64,000 nucleotides of DNA from Paraburkholderia dioscoreae (GCF_902459535.1 NZ_LR699553.1:1922001-1986000), one strand, 5' to 3'; positions 17,639 through 26,508 are shown, counted from the first letter of the stretch. Notes: generated by a model not told the origin, from the sequence alone. Translations and numbers: made by a program.

Positions 17639-18376
17639 GTGGTCCAGACCGATTCAGAACCTGTTCGCGCGCACGGCGAGACCGACGCGGCGAGGAGCCG
17701 GCGCTTTCAGCAGATGGCGCTGCCGCACCTCGACGCCGCGTACAACCTTGCGCGCTGGTTGTGCGGTAACGCCAATGATGCCGACGACGTCGTGCAGGAA
17801 GCCTTCATGCGCGCGTTTCGCTTCTTCGACACCTTTCGCGGCGACTCGGCGCGGCCGTGGCTGCTGGCGATCGTGCGCCGCACCTGGTACACGGAATGGC
17901 GGCGGCGGGCGTCGTCGCACGAAACGGTGGAGTTCGACGACACGATGGACGACGCGTCCTTCGACGGCTGGACGGTGGGCGGCACCGACCCGCAGGCGCT
18001 CCTGATCCGCGACGAGGATACGAAGCTCGTACACGAGGCGCTCGCGCAGTTGCCGGTCGAATATCGGGAAGTGCTGATGCTGAGGGAACTGGAGGAAATG
18101 GGTTATCGGGAGATCGCGCTGGTGGCGGACGTGCCGATCGGCACGGTGATGTCCCGGCTCGCGCGAGGACGCAGCAAGCTGGCCGCGGTGCTGACGGAGA
18201 AGCAGGGCGGCGCGACGGCGCCGCACAGACCGTCGATGTGCGCGGCGGCGCCCGGCGCAAGCAAATCGGCCACGGCGAGCGTGACGCCCCTGCGGGCGTC
18301 CGCCAACGGCCGGCCACTCAACACGCCAGGCGGCAGCGCCGCGGGCAATGCTCAGGAGACGCCAGATGGACTGTAA
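17639..18376 (+). CDS. ECF-type RNA polymerase sigma factor
   Basis: A 245-residue sigma-70 family protein. I chose the GTG at 17639 because GGAGGG lies 5 bases upstream; an ATG six codons earlier has no ribosome site. Region 2 is LDAAYNLARWLCGNANDADDVVQEAFMRAFRFF with SARPWLLAIVRRTWYTEWRR (2.3-2.4). Region 4 is LAQLPVEYREVLMLRELEEMGYREIALVADVPIGTVMSRLARGRSKL. About 55 Ala/Ser/Pro-rich residues trail behind region 4, unusual for an ECF factor. The stop overlaps the anti-sigma gene by 11 bp. The stimulus is unknown. Confidence 0.93.
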   Translation: MVQTDSEPVRAHGETDAARSRRFQQMALPHLDAAYNLARWLCGNANDADDVVQEAFMRAFRFFDTFRGDSARPWLLAIVRRTWYTEWRRRASSHETVEFDDTMDDASFDGWTVGGTDPQALLIRDEDTKLVHEALAQLPVEYREVLMLRELEEMGYREIALVADVPIGTVMSRLARGRSKLAAVLTEKQGGATAPHRPSMCAAAPGASKSATASVTPLRASANGRPLNTPGGSAAGNAQETPDGL

Positions 18377-19328
18377 CGAAGCGCGGCCGCTCCTCGATGC
18401 GAACGCCGATCACGAATTGCCCGCGCCGGATGCCCGGCGCGTCCAGCAGCACATCGAGAGCTGCGCCGCCTGCCAGCGCGAAAGCGAGAACCTGCGGGCC
18501 TTGAGCGGCGCGCTGCGGGCGGCGCCTTATCATCGTGCGCCGCAGTCGCTGCGCGAGCGGATCGTCGCCGGATTGCCATCTGTCGACGAACCGGCTGCGG
18601 CGGCCGAGGCGCCGGTTGAGCGTGTCGAGCGTGTCGGGAGTGTCACGCCGCCGCCGCGCGAATGGGCGCGGCGCGGCTGGCTCGACCGTTTGCTGGACGG
18701 CTGGCGCGCCCCGCAAGGCGGCTTCGGCTGGCCGACGGGCGCGGGCGGCCCGGTTGGCTCAGGCGGCGTGTTTGCGCGCGGCTGGCTGGTGGCGCTGGTC
18801 GTCGCGTTGTGCGCGGTGGCGGCGGGCGTGGCGTTGAACCTGCGCCGGCCGGCGGAATTCGGGCCGTTCGCCGACGAACTGGTGGAAAGCCACGTGCGCG
18901 CGCAGGTGTCGGGACGCGACATCGACGTGATCTCCACGGACCGGCATACGGTCAAGCCGTGGTTCAACGGCCGGCTCGACTATTCGCCGCCGGTTGAGGA
19001 TCTGGCGGCGAGCGGCTTCGCGCTGGAGGGCGGGCGCCTCGATTACCTCGCGCATCAGCGCGTGGCCGTGCTGGTGTACCGCTACCAGAAGCACGTGATC
19101 GACGTGTACGTGTTTCCGCAGGCCGGTGCCGGTGGCACGGGCCGGAACACGGACGGCGCCGCGCCGGCCATGCTCGCTCGCGAAGGCTACTCGATTGCGC
19201 ACTGGAACGCGGAAGGCATGACCTGGTGGGCGATCTCGGACGCCGCGCCCGACGCGCTGAAGGGGCTGGAAGTGGCGCTGAAGGCACGTTTGCAAAGCGG
19301 TAGCGAGCGGACGGAGGCGGGGTCCTAG
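18366..19328 (+). CDS. zinc-finger transmembrane anti-sigma factor
   Basis: A 320-residue protein, ATG at 18366 with AGGAGA inside the end of the sigma gene. The N-terminal ZAS motif is visible as Cys3 and His29-x3-Cys33-x2-Cys36 (HIESCAAC). One membrane helix lies at about residues 139-157. The periplasmic part (about 160 residues) has SRDIDVIS-like and FNGRLDYSPPVEDL segments seen in this family. It would hold the upstream sigma factor inactive until an envelope or redox signal arrives. The 11-bp overlap points to stoichiometric coupling. Confidence 0.9.
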   Translation: MDCNEARPLLDANADHELPAPDARRVQQHIESCAACQRESENLRALSGALRAAPYHRAPQSLRERIVAGLPSVDEPAAAAEAPVERVERVGSVTPPPREWARRGWLDRLLDGWRAPQGGFGWPTGAGGPVGSGGVFARGWLVALVVALCAVAAGVALNLRRPAEFGPFADELVESHVRAQVSGRDIDVISTDRHTVKPWFNGRLDYSPPVEDLAASGFALEGGRLDYLAHQRVAVLVYRYQKHVIDVYVFPQAGAGGTGRNTDGAAPAMLAREGYSIAHWNAEGMTWWAISDAAPDALKGLEVALKARLQSGSERTEAGS

Positions 19329-19497
19329 ACGGGCCGCCGCCGCCTAAACCCTTGAAAACACACCCGATTCGCGCGCCGCAATAACGGGATATCTTGCAAC
19401 CCGGCCCCAATCGGGTTACACTCTTTGGCTTCTCACTTGCCACACCGGTTCCGACGCCCGGGTGGCTTCTATCCAAAAGTCAGCACAAGGAGTGTGT

Positions 19498-19872
19498 ATG
19501 CGTCATTATGAAATCGTCTTTATCGTGCATCCCGATCAGAGCGAGCAGGTGCCCGCCATGATCGAGCGTTACAAGAGCACGATCACCTCGCACGGTGGCC
19601 AGATCCACCGTATCGAAGACTGGGGCCGTCGCCAACTGGCCTACATGATCGAGAAACTCGCGAAGGCTCACTACGTCTGCATGAACATCGAATGCGACCA
19701 GACCACGCTCGACGAGCTGGAACACGCGTTCAAGTTCAACGACGCCGTTCTGCGTCACCTGATCGTCAAGATGAAGAAGGCCGAAACCGGCCCGTCGCCG
19801 ATGATGAAGGAAGTGCAGCGCGAAGAAGCCAAGAAGTCGGCTGCTACGCAACCGTCCGAAGCGCAGGCTTAA
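19498..19872 (+). CDS. rpsF: ribosomal protein bS6
   Basis: A 124-residue small-subunit protein: MRHYEIVFIVHPDQSEQVP, then RIEDWGRRQLAYMIEKLAKAHY, YVCMNIEC, and FNDAVLRHLIVKM, all standard S6. The ATG at 19498 is preceded by AAGGAG; an in-frame upstream start is not needed. The C-terminal tail is Lys/Glu/Ala-rich. It binds S18 on the 30S platform. First of rpsF-priB-rpsR-rplI. Confidence 0.97.
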   Translation: MRHYEIVFIVHPDQSEQVPAMIERYKSTITSHGGQIHRIEDWGRRQLAYMIEKLAKAHYVCMNIECDQTTLDELEHAFKFNDAVLRHLIVKMKKAETGPSPMMKEVQREEAKKSAATQPSEAQA

Positions 19873-19922
19873 GACACACTATTTAAGCTACCAGATCAAG
19901 CGTCGCTCTCGACCAAGGTTAC

Positions 19923-20222
19923 ATGAATCGGCTGCAACTCACGGCCAGCGTCGTCGAACGCGAACCGGTGCGGTATACCCCCGCCGGCGTTCCGATTGCA
20001 GGCTGCACGTTGCACCACCGCACGGAAGTCGTCGAAGCCGGTATTGCCCGGCAAGTCGAACTGACCATGCAGGCGGTAGCCGCAGGCGAGGCGAGCGGTA
20101 AGCTGGAAAGCTGTCAGATGGGCGTGGAAACGCTCTTCACAGGCTTTCTGGCGAAAAAGCACCGCAACGCTAGAGCTCTGGTATTTCACATCACAGCATT
20201 GCAGGACATTGGAAAGGACTGA
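19923..20222 (+). CDS. priB: PriB, primosomal replication protein
   Basis: A 99-residue OB-fold single-stranded DNA-binding protein (MNRLQLTASVVEREPVRYTP, with GCTLHHRTEVVEAG and a C-terminal FHITALQDIGKD). It helps PriA and DnaT reload DnaB at stalled forks. It lies between rpsF and rpsR, as in many beta- and gammaproteobacteria. It ends 2 bp before rpsR. Confidence 0.95.
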   Translation: MNRLQLTASVVEREPVRYTPAGVPIAGCTLHHRTEVVEAGIARQVELTMQAVAAGEASGKLESCQMGVETLFTGFLAKKHRNARALVFHITALQDIGKD

Positions 20223-20224
20223 AC

Positions 20225-20500
20225 ATGCCCCGCCCGACTGGTAAGAAATTCGACAAGCGTCGTCAGCAACAAAATCCGCTCTTCAAGCGCAAGAAGTTCT
20301 GCCGTTTCACGGCCGCTGGCGTCGATCACATCGACTACAAAGACCTCGAAACGCTGAAGGACTTCATCGGCGAAAACGGCAAGATCACGCCGGCGCGTCT
20401 CACGGGTACGAAGTCGCACTATCAACGCCAGCTGGATACGGCAATCAAGCGCGCACGTTTCCTCGCGCTGGTGCCGTTCACCGACCAGCACAAGGCCTAA
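20225..20500 (+). CDS. rpsR: ribosomal protein bS18
   Basis: A 91-residue basic protein with the S18 signature: FKRKKFCRFTAAGVDHIDYKD, LETLKDFIGENGKITPARLTG, and YQRQLDTAIKRARFLALVPF. The single Cys lies in KKFCRF. It binds 16S rRNA with S6 at the platform of the 30S subunit. It follows priB by two bases and shares its transcript. Confidence 0.97.
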   Translation: MPRPTGKKFDKRRQQQNPLFKRKKFCRFTAAGVDHIDYKDLETLKDFIGENGKITPARLTGTKSHYQRQLDTAIKRARFLALVPFTDQHKA

Positions 20501-20527
20501 CCCGACGACGCGATAAGGAGTCTCCGA

Positions 20528-20980
20528 ATGCAAATTATTCTTCTGGAAAAAGTCGTCAATCTGGGCAACCTGGGCGATATCGTGAAGGTCAAGGACGGTT
20601 ACGCACGTAACTTCCTGATCCCGAACAAGCAAGCTCGCCGTGCAACGAAGGAAGCCCTGGCTGAATTCGAAGTGCGCCGTGCAGAACTCGAAAAAGTCGC
20701 CGCTGAAAAGCTGGCTGCTGCTACCGCTCAAGGCGAAAAACTGGCTGGCTCAACGGTTCAGATCAATCAGAAGGCTGGCGTCGACGGCCGTCTGTTCGGT
20801 TCGGTGACGAACGCGGACATCGCTGAAGCCCTGGTCAAGCAAGGTTTCGCAGTGGAAAAGGCGCAAGTGCGTCTGCCGGAAGGCCCGCTGAAGCTGGTTG
20901 GCGAGCACGCTGTTCAGATCTCGCTGCACACCGACGTTCTGGTCGATGTGACGGTTGCTGTGATCGGCGAACACGTCTAA
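20528..20980 (+). CDS. rplI: ribosomal protein bL9
   Basis: A 150-residue protein: MQIILLEKVVNLGNLGDIVKV, then DGYARNFLIPNKQARRAT, a long linking helix, and a C-terminal domain with GRLFGSVTNADIAEALVKQG. Standard L9, binding 23S rRNA at the L1 stalk base. AAGGAG precedes the ATG. A strong terminator follows before dnaB. Confidence 0.97.
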   Translation: MQIILLEKVVNLGNLGDIVKVKDGYARNFLIPNKQARRATKEALAEFEVRRAELEKVAAEKLAAATAQGEKLAGSTVQINQKAGVDGRLFGSVTNADIAEALVKQGFAVEKAQVRLPEGPLKLVGEHAVQISLHTDVLVDVTVAVIGEHV

Positions 20981-21014
20981 GCAGCAAGTAGTATTTGCCA
21001 GGACGTTGCTGGCG

Positions 21015-21050
21015 AAAAGCAGGGGCCGGGTGACCGGCCCCTGCTTTTTT
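21015..21050 (+). terminator. Rho-independent terminator after rplI
   Basis: AGCAGGGGCCGG / CCGGCCCCTGCT forms a 12-bp stem with a GTGA loop and is followed by seven T. It ends the rpsF-priB-rpsR-rplI operon, 35 bp after the rplI stop. Confidence 0.93.
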
Positions 21051-21114
21051 TGTGTCCGTTTTTTTAGCTTTTCGGCCGCCCGCGCGCCCTCGATTTGCCC
21101 GATAATTCCTCTCC

Positions 21115-22500
21115 ATGAACGCACCGTCCAAAGATCCCCAACTCGAGTCGCTGAAAGTCCCGCCGCATTCGATCGAGGCCGAGCAATCGGTGCTGGGCGG
21201 CCTGCTTCTCGACAACGCCGCATGGGACCGCATTGCGGACTTTCTGTCGCAGAGCGATTTTTATCGCTATGACCACCGCATCATCTTCGAGCACATCGGC
21301 AAGCTGATCGCGGCCACCCGGCCGGCGGACGTGATCACGGTGTACGAGGCGCTCGGCACCGCGGGCAAGGCGGAAGAGGTTGGCGGTCTCGCTTACCTGA
21401 ATGCGCTGGCCCAGAACACGCCGAGCGCGGCGAATATCCGGCGCTACGCGGAAATCGTGCGCGACCGCGCGGTGCTGCGCCGGCTGGTTTCCGTCGCCGA
21501 CGAAATCTCGGCCGACGCCTTCAATCCGCAGGGCAAGGAAGTCCGGCAGTTGCTGGACGAGGCCGAGTCGAAGGTGTTTTCGATTGCCGAAGACGGCGCG
21601 CGCGGCACTCAGGGCTTCCTGGAAATCGGGCCGTTGCTCACGGAAGTCGTCGAGCGGATCGATACCCTTTATCACACGGCCAATCCGAGCGACGTGACCG
21701 GCACGCCGACCGGCTTCGTCGATCTGGACCGCATGACGTCGGGCATGCACGGCGGCGAGTTGATCATCGTCGCGGGCCGTCCGTCGATGGGTAAAACGGC
21801 GTTTTCGATGAATATCGGCGAATACGTGGCGGTTGAGTATGGCTTGCCGGTCGCGGTGTTCTCGATGGAAATGCCGGGTTCTCAGCTCACCATGCGTATG
21901 CTCGGCTCGGTCGGGCGGCTGGATCAACACCGCATGCGAACCGGGCGCCTGACCGACGAAGATTGGCCGAAGCTCACGCACGCCGTGCAGAAAATGAGCG
22001 AGGCGCAGATTTTCATCGACGAAACCGGCGGCCTGAACCCGATGGAATTGCGCTCGCGGGCGCGCCGGCTGTCGCGCCAGTGCGGCAAGCTGGGACTGAT
22101 CATCATCGACTACCTGCAGTTGATGAGCGGGTCGTCGTCAGGCGAAAACCGTGCGACCGAAATCTCGGAAATCTCGCGCTCACTGAAGAGTCTCGCCAAG
22201 GAACTCGACGTGCCGGTGATCGCCTTGTCGCAGCTCAACCGGGGTCTCGAGCAGCGCCCGAACAAGCGCCCGATCATGTCGGACCTGCGTGAATCCGGCG
22301 CTATCGAGCAGGATGCTGACGTGATCCTGTTTATTTACCGCGACGAAGTGTACAACCCGGACAGCCCGGACAAGGGCACCGCCGAGATTATCATCGGCAA
22401 GCAGCGGAACGGTCCGATCGGACCCGTTCGGCTCACGTTCCACGGTCAATTCACGAAGTTCGACAACTTTGCAGGCGCGCAGAATTTCTACAGCGATTGA
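21115..22500 (+). CDS. dnaB: DnaB, replicative DNA helicase
   Basis: A 461-residue hexameric helicase. The N-terminal domain begins PPHSIEAEQSVLGGLLLD. The RecA-like C-terminal domain has Walker A GRPSMGKT at about residues 221-228, Walker B IIIDYLQLM, and the DnaB motifs SQLNRGLEQRPNKRP and SDLRESGAIEQDADVI (arginine finger region). No intein is inserted at the usual sites. It unwinds the lagging template at the fork and interacts with the tau product of dnaX at the far end of this window. Confidence 0.97.
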   Translation: MNAPSKDPQLESLKVPPHSIEAEQSVLGGLLLDNAAWDRIADFLSQSDFYRYDHRIIFEHIGKLIAATRPADVITVYEALGTAGKAEEVGGLAYLNALAQNTPSAANIRRYAEIVRDRAVLRRLVSVADEISADAFNPQGKEVRQLLDEAESKVFSIAEDGARGTQGFLEIGPLLTEVVERIDTLYHTANPSDVTGTPTGFVDLDRMTSGMHGGELIIVAGRPSMGKTAFSMNIGEYVAVEYGLPVAVFSMEMPGSQLTMRMLGSVGRLDQHRMRTGRLTDEDWPKLTHAVQKMSEAQIFIDETGGLNPMELRSRARRLSRQCGKLGLIIIDYLQLMSGSSSGENRATEISEISRSLKSLAKELDVPVIALSQLNRGLEQRPNKRPIMSDLRESGAIEQDADVILFIYRDEVYNPDSPDKGTAEIIIGKQRNGPIGPVRLTFHGQFTKFDNFAGAQNFYSD

Positions 22501-22574
22501 GCGGAGAAGTGAAGCGATAACTGGGGCGCCGTTGTAACGGCGCTTTCAAAAGTGCGGCGCGGGTCTCGCGACGG

Positions 22575-22580
22575 TACAAT
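22575..22580 (+). promoter_or_regulatory. -10 box for the DUF47-pit operon
   Basis: TACAAT stands 47 bp before the DUF47 ATG, in the 127-bp gap after dnaB. No convincing -35 hexamer is visible upstream at the normal spacing, and no PhoB box is evident. Confidence 0.45.
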
Positions 22581-22627
22581 GTGGCGGTTTTATGTCAGCC
22601 ATAATGTGACCAATTTTCGGGATCCCA

Positions 22628-23254
22628 ATGTTCGGTCGATTCATGCCCACCGAGGGCAAGTTCTTTGAAATTTTCAATGCGCACGCAACGTGCATCGTCT
22701 CGGCAAGCCGTGAACTCGAGCTGCTGATCGACAATCTGCAGGACGCCGAGACCCATAAGCAAAACGTGCAGAAAGCCGAGAAGGCCGCTGACAAGCTCAC
22801 GCACGAAACCATCGACCTGCTGCACAAGACGTTCATCACGCCGCTCGACCGCGACGAGATTCACAAGCTGATCACCACGATGGACGACATCCTCGACCTG
22901 ATGGAGGACGTTGCCACCGCCATTTCGCTGTACGACGTGCAGGCCGTGACTTCCGAGGCGAGCCAGTTGGCGCACATCTGCACTGCCACTTCCGAGCGCG
23001 TGCAATTCGCCGTCAGTCTGCTGTCCGACATGAAGCAGGCCAGCCAGATTCTGAAGGCTTGCGAGGAAATCGACCGGCTGGAATCGGAAGCCGACCGCGT
23101 GCTGCGCTCGGCCATGTCGAAACTGTTCCGCGAAGAAGACAACGTCAAGACCCTGATCAAGCTGAAGGCGATCTACGAATTGCTCGAAACGATCACGGAC
23201 AAGTGTGAAGATGTAGCGAACATCATCGAAGGCATCGTGCTGGAAAACGCATAA
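22628..23254 (+). CDS. DUF47 PhoU-like accessory protein of phosphate transporter
   Basis: A 208-residue all-helical protein of the DUF47/PhoU-like family: MFGRFMPTEGKFFEIFNAHA, DKLTHETIDLLHKTFITPLDRDEI and IYELLETITDKCEDVANIIEGI. It shares one base with the pit start codon (TAATG). DUF47 proteins bind or regulate Pit transporters, often as PhoU-like subunits. Other names (YkaA type) are equivalent. Confidence 0.92.
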   Translation: MFGRFMPTEGKFFEIFNAHATCIVSASRELELLIDNLQDAETHKQNVQKAEKAADKLTHETIDLLHKTFITPLDRDEIHKLITTMDDILDLMEDVATAISLYDVQAVTSEASQLAHICTATSERVQFAVSLLSDMKQASQILKACEEIDRLESEADRVLRSAMSKLFREEDNVKTLIKLKAIYELLETITDKCEDVANIIEGIVLENA

Positions 23255-24264
23255 TGCAATCGATACAACTCGCAATCTGGGTCGTCACCGGCCTGGTCGC
23301 CGTCGCGCTGATTTTCGACTTCATGAACGGCTTCCACGACGCGGCGAATTCGATCGCCACGGTCGTCTCGACCGGCGTGCTGAAACCGCAGCAGGCGGTC
23401 GCCTTCGCCGCGGCGTTCAACGTCATCGCGTATTTCGTGTTCCATCTGAAAGTGGCGGCGACCGTCGGCAAGGGCACGATCGATCCGAACATCGTCGACC
23501 ATTACGTGATTTTCGGTGCGCTGGTCGGCGCGATCGGCTGGAACATCATCACCTGGCATTACGGCATTCCGTCGAGCTCGTCGCATGCGCTGATCGGCGG
23601 GCTGGTGGGCGCGGCGCTCGCCAAGTCGGGCTGGGGTTCGCTCAATTTCGACGGCCTGATGAAGACGGTGGCCTTCATCTTCATTTCGCCGCTGCTCGGC
23701 TTCGTGCTCGGCTCGTTCTTCATGCTGGCGGTGTCGTGGATCTATTTCCGCACGCCGCCGAGCAAGGTGGACCGGCGTTTCCGTCGCCTGCAACTGGTGT
23801 CCGCGGGCTTGTATAGCCTCGGCCACGGCGGCAACGACGCGCAGAAAACCATCGGCATCATCTGGATGCTGCTGATCGCGACCGGCTATGCGTCGTCGAT
23901 CGCGGACGCGCCGCCGCTGTGGGTGATCGGCGGCTGCTATCTCTCTATGGGCATCGGTACGTTGTTCGGCGGGTGGCGGATCGTCCGCACGATGGGCCAG
24001 AAGATCACCAAGCTCAAGCCGGTCGGCGGTTTTTGCGCGGAGTCGGGCGGCGCGATCACACTGTTTACCGCCTCGTGGCTCGGCATTCCGGTGTCCACCA
24101 CGCATACGATTACCGGCGCGATCGTGGGTGTCGGCGCGACGCAAAAGCTGAGCGCGGTGCGGTGGGGCGTGGCCGGCAACATCGTCTGGGCGTGGATTCT
24201 GACGATTCCGGCTTCCGCGGCCCTCGCCGGGGTTGCGTGGTGGCTCGGCCACCGTTTCCTGTAG
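23254..24264 (+). CDS. pit: Pit-family inorganic phosphate transporter
   Basis: A 336-residue inner-membrane protein with about ten hydrophobic helices. Two inverted PiT signatures are visible: FDFMNGFHDAANSIATVVSTG in the first half and GHGGNDAQKTIGII in the second. SSSHALIGGLVG and PVSTTHTITGAIVGVG are the paired re-entrant elements. It imports phosphate as a metal-phosphate complex driven by protons. It is coupled to the DUF47 gene. A hairpin follows in the convergent gap. Confidence 0.95.
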   Translation: MQSIQLAIWVVTGLVAVALIFDFMNGFHDAANSIATVVSTGVLKPQQAVAFAAAFNVIAYFVFHLKVAATVGKGTIDPNIVDHYVIFGALVGAIGWNIITWHYGIPSSSSHALIGGLVGAALAKSGWGSLNFDGLMKTVAFIFISPLLGFVLGSFFMLAVSWIYFRTPPSKVDRRFRRLQLVSAGLYSLGHGGNDAQKTIGIIWMLLIATGYASSIADAPPLWVIGGCYLSMGIGTLFGGWRIVRTMGQKITKLKPVGGFCAESGGAITLFTASWLGIPVSTTHTITGAIVGVGATQKLSAVRWGVAGNIVWAWILTIPASAALAGVAWWLGHRFL

Positions 24265-24293
24265 GCGCGGGAAACGCGGAAAACGCACAACAC

Positions 24294-24321
24294 GCGCGCG
24301 GCAGCGCTGCCTGCCGCGCGC
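24294..24321. terminator. hairpin between convergent pit and SDR genes
   Basis: GCGCGCGGCAG (24294-24304) and CTGCCGCGCGC (24311-24321) form a perfect 11-bp stem with a 6-base loop. No T-tract is present on either side, so efficiency is uncertain. Confidence 0.6.
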
Positions 24322-24345
24322 TCAGTTGCAGGGTTAGAAGCGCGC

Positions 24346-25152
24346 CTAGATCAGCGGCGCGCTGCCTCCATCCATCGGGACGATTGCGCCCGTCACATAG
24401 CTTGCACGGCGGCTCGCCAGAAACAGCGCGACGTCGGCGATTTCCTCCGGTTTGGCGAAGCGTCCGAGCGGCACTCTGGCCTGGCCGCGCGCGAGCGCTT
24501 CCGCACTGCCGATGCCTTGCTGCGTCGCTTCCAGTTTGACTGCTTCCTCGACACGCTCGGTGAGCGTCGCGCCGGGATTGATCGCGTTGATGCGGATGCC
24601 GTAGCGCGCGTAATAGTGCGCGAGGCCGACTGTGGCAAGCATCAGCGCGGCATTCGCGGCGCCGCCCGCAATGTGGATATCGCTCGCGATCTTGCCGCCC
24701 ATGCCGATGATATTGACGATCGTGCCGGGCTCGCTCCCATTACCGGATTTCGCCCGCTCGGCCATGCGGCGCAGCACTTCCTGCTGGGGATAGATGTAGG
24801 GGAAGTATTTCGCTTCCATGGTGGCGCGGAACGCCTCGGCATCGAGCGTTTCCGGGTCGTAGCGGCGCGCGGCGCCTGCGCTGTTGATCAGCACGTCGAT
24901 CGGGCCGACCGCGGTGCTGACTTCTTCGACGATATCGGCGGCGCTGTGCGGCTCGTGCAGATCGGCGCGGGTCCGGTGCACCTGCAGGCCTTCTTGTTTC
25001 AACTGTTCGTAGGCGCGCGCGAGGTTGGCGGGATCGCGCGAGACGATCGCGACTTTCGCGCCTTCGAGCGCAAACGCACGGGCACAGGCAAGCCCGATTC
25101 CCTTGCTGCCGCCCGTGATCAACACCACCTTGTCTTTGAGTCCGAGATCCAT
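24346..25152 (-). CDS. atypical SDR family protein without the YxxxK dyad
   Basis: A 268-residue SDR-fold protein starting MDLGLKDKVVLITGGSKGIG at 25152; an ATG two codons upstream is an alternative. The cofactor motif TGGSKGIG is intact and DVLINSAGAARRYD corresponds to NNAG. At the active site, however, GMGGKIASDIHIAGGAANAALM has neither the catalytic Tyr nor the Lys of the YxxxK motif. The C-terminal INPGATLTERVEEA and YVTGAIVPMDGG are standard. It may be a degenerate or non-canonical dehydrogenase. Substrate unknown. Confidence 0.85.
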   Translation of the reverse strand: MDLGLKDKVVLITGGSKGIGLACARAFALEGAKVAIVSRDPANLARAYEQLKQEGLQVHRTRADLHEPHSAADIVEEVSTAVGPIDVLINSAGAARRYDPETLDAEAFRATMEAKYFPYIYPQQEVLRRMAERAKSGNGSEPGTIVNIIGMGGKIASDIHIAGGAANAALMLATVGLAHYYARYGIRINAINPGATLTERVEEAVKLEATQQGIGSAEALARGQARVPLGRFAKPEEIADVALFLASRRASYVTGAIVPMDGGSAPLI

Positions 25153-25293
25153 CGTCATCACCCGCTGTCGAAAGAATATCGGTGACGATAGCAGATCGGC
25201 GGCGAGCTTGTGGTGCACCGGTCGGCAGCGCCGCGCATGATTGCGAGCGGCCGGGCGCGTCAGCGCGCTGACCACCAGCCGCGCTTCGCGACC

Positions 25294-26508
25294 TCAGAAG
25301 TTGCCGTTGGCGAAGCGGGCGATCGGGTCGTCGTTGGTTTGCGTGGGAGCGGGCATGCCGCGCGACGCCGTGGAAGCCCGCATGATCTGCACGCTGCCGC
25401 TCTCATCGGCTTGCTGCGCCTGCCGGGCTTGGCGGGCGGCGACGGCGGCGGGCGGCGGCGGTTCGAACGCGTCGGCTGCCGCGTCGATAGGATCGGGTGG
25501 GTGGACGGCCGCCGTTGGCGCAGCACTGCTTGAAGCCGTCGGATGTTGTTGAGCCGGTGCGCCGGAGTTGGCGTCGTACGCGCTGGTCTGAGCGCCAGGA
25601 ACCGGCGTCGGCGACACAGCGCCAGCCTCACGCGCCTGGATCTGCGCGGCGCTCATGCCGGGCGGTGGCGGCTCAAACGGATCAGCTTGTGCCGATGCAG
25701 TGAGCGGCTGAGCCTCCGCAGTCAAAGGTGCGCGAGGCGCCGCTGCAACGCGGGCCGTCTGCTGCGGCTGGGATTGGGGCTGCAGCGCACCTGCGGCATA
25801 GACCGGCGGCTGTGTCGCCGTCTTCGCCGAGGTCGGCGCCACCACGGTCGCCGTCGTGCCCGCCGCACCAGCATACGCCGGCGTTGTTTGCGCCACCGGC
25901 GCGACGCGCTCAGGCTGCGGTGCCGCAGCCTGATAGCTCGGCGTATCGAACGGCGTTGGCGTTGCAGCCGGCGCGGCCACGCGACGAATGCCGTCGAAGC
26001 GTTTGGCCCAATACGGATTGGTCAGGTAATCGAGCCGCACCGTGCCGCCGGTCGACGGCGCGTTGACGAAGCGCAGCTTGCCGACATAAATGCCGACATG
26101 CGAATGCGCGCGCCCCGTCGTGTTGAAGAAAATCAGATCGCCCGGCGCGATCTCGTCCGGTTCTATCGACTCGCCGCGCCCACTCATGTCCGCCGTCGTG
26201 CGCGGCAGATTCACGGAAGCCGCGCGCGAGACCACGTAGCGAACCAATCCGCTGCAATCGAAGCCGCTATCTGGAGTATTGCCACCCCAACGGTATGGAA
26301 TGCCGACCAGGCTCATCGCCTGAATCGAGATTTCCTCGCGGCCGATGCTGTGATCGACGAAATTCGGAAACCCGGGCGGCGGAGCGTGATAAGCGCCGTT
26401 CGCCACCACGACCGCGCTACTCGATCCGCGTGACGACGTCTTTTGCGGCGCACCGGCACAGGCGGCGAGCAGCAGAACGGTCAGCAACGAAAAGGCGAGT
26501 CGGCGCAT
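25294..26508 (-). CDS. NlpC/P60 peptidoglycan hydrolase lipoprotein with long Pro/Ala tail
   Basis: A 404-residue protein from the ATG at 26508. MRRLAFSLLTVLLLAAC is a lipoprotein signal with Cys17 as the lipid anchor. The NlpC/P60 domain (about residues 45-165) has DSGFDCSGLVRYV with the nucleophile Cys, and HSHVGIYVGKLRFVNAP with the catalytic His. The rest is Ala/Pro/Gln/Thr-rich, with two related segments, DPFEPPPPGMSAAQ and DAFEPPPPAAVAAR. It should cleave peptide bonds in peptidoglycan from the inner leaflet of the outer membrane. No clear Shine-Dalgarno is present. Confidence 0.9.
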   Translation of the reverse strand: MRRLAFSLLTVLLLAACAGAPQKTSSRGSSSAVVVANGAYHAPPPGFPNFVDHSIGREEISIQAMSLVGIPYRWGGNTPDSGFDCSGLVRYVVSRAASVNLPRTTADMSGRGESIEPDEIAPGDLIFFNTTGRAHSHVGIYVGKLRFVNAPSTGGTVRLDYLTNPYWAKRFDGIRRVAAPAATPTPFDTPSYQAAAPQPERVAPVAQTTPAYAGAAGTTATVVAPTSAKTATQPPVYAAGALQPQSQPQQTARVAAAPRAPLTAEAQPLTASAQADPFEPPPPGMSAAQIQAREAGAVSPTPVPGAQTSAYDANSGAPAQQHPTASSSAAPTAAVHPPDPIDAAADAFEPPPPAAVAARQARQAQQADESGSVQIMRASTASRGMPAPTQTNDDPIARFANGNF

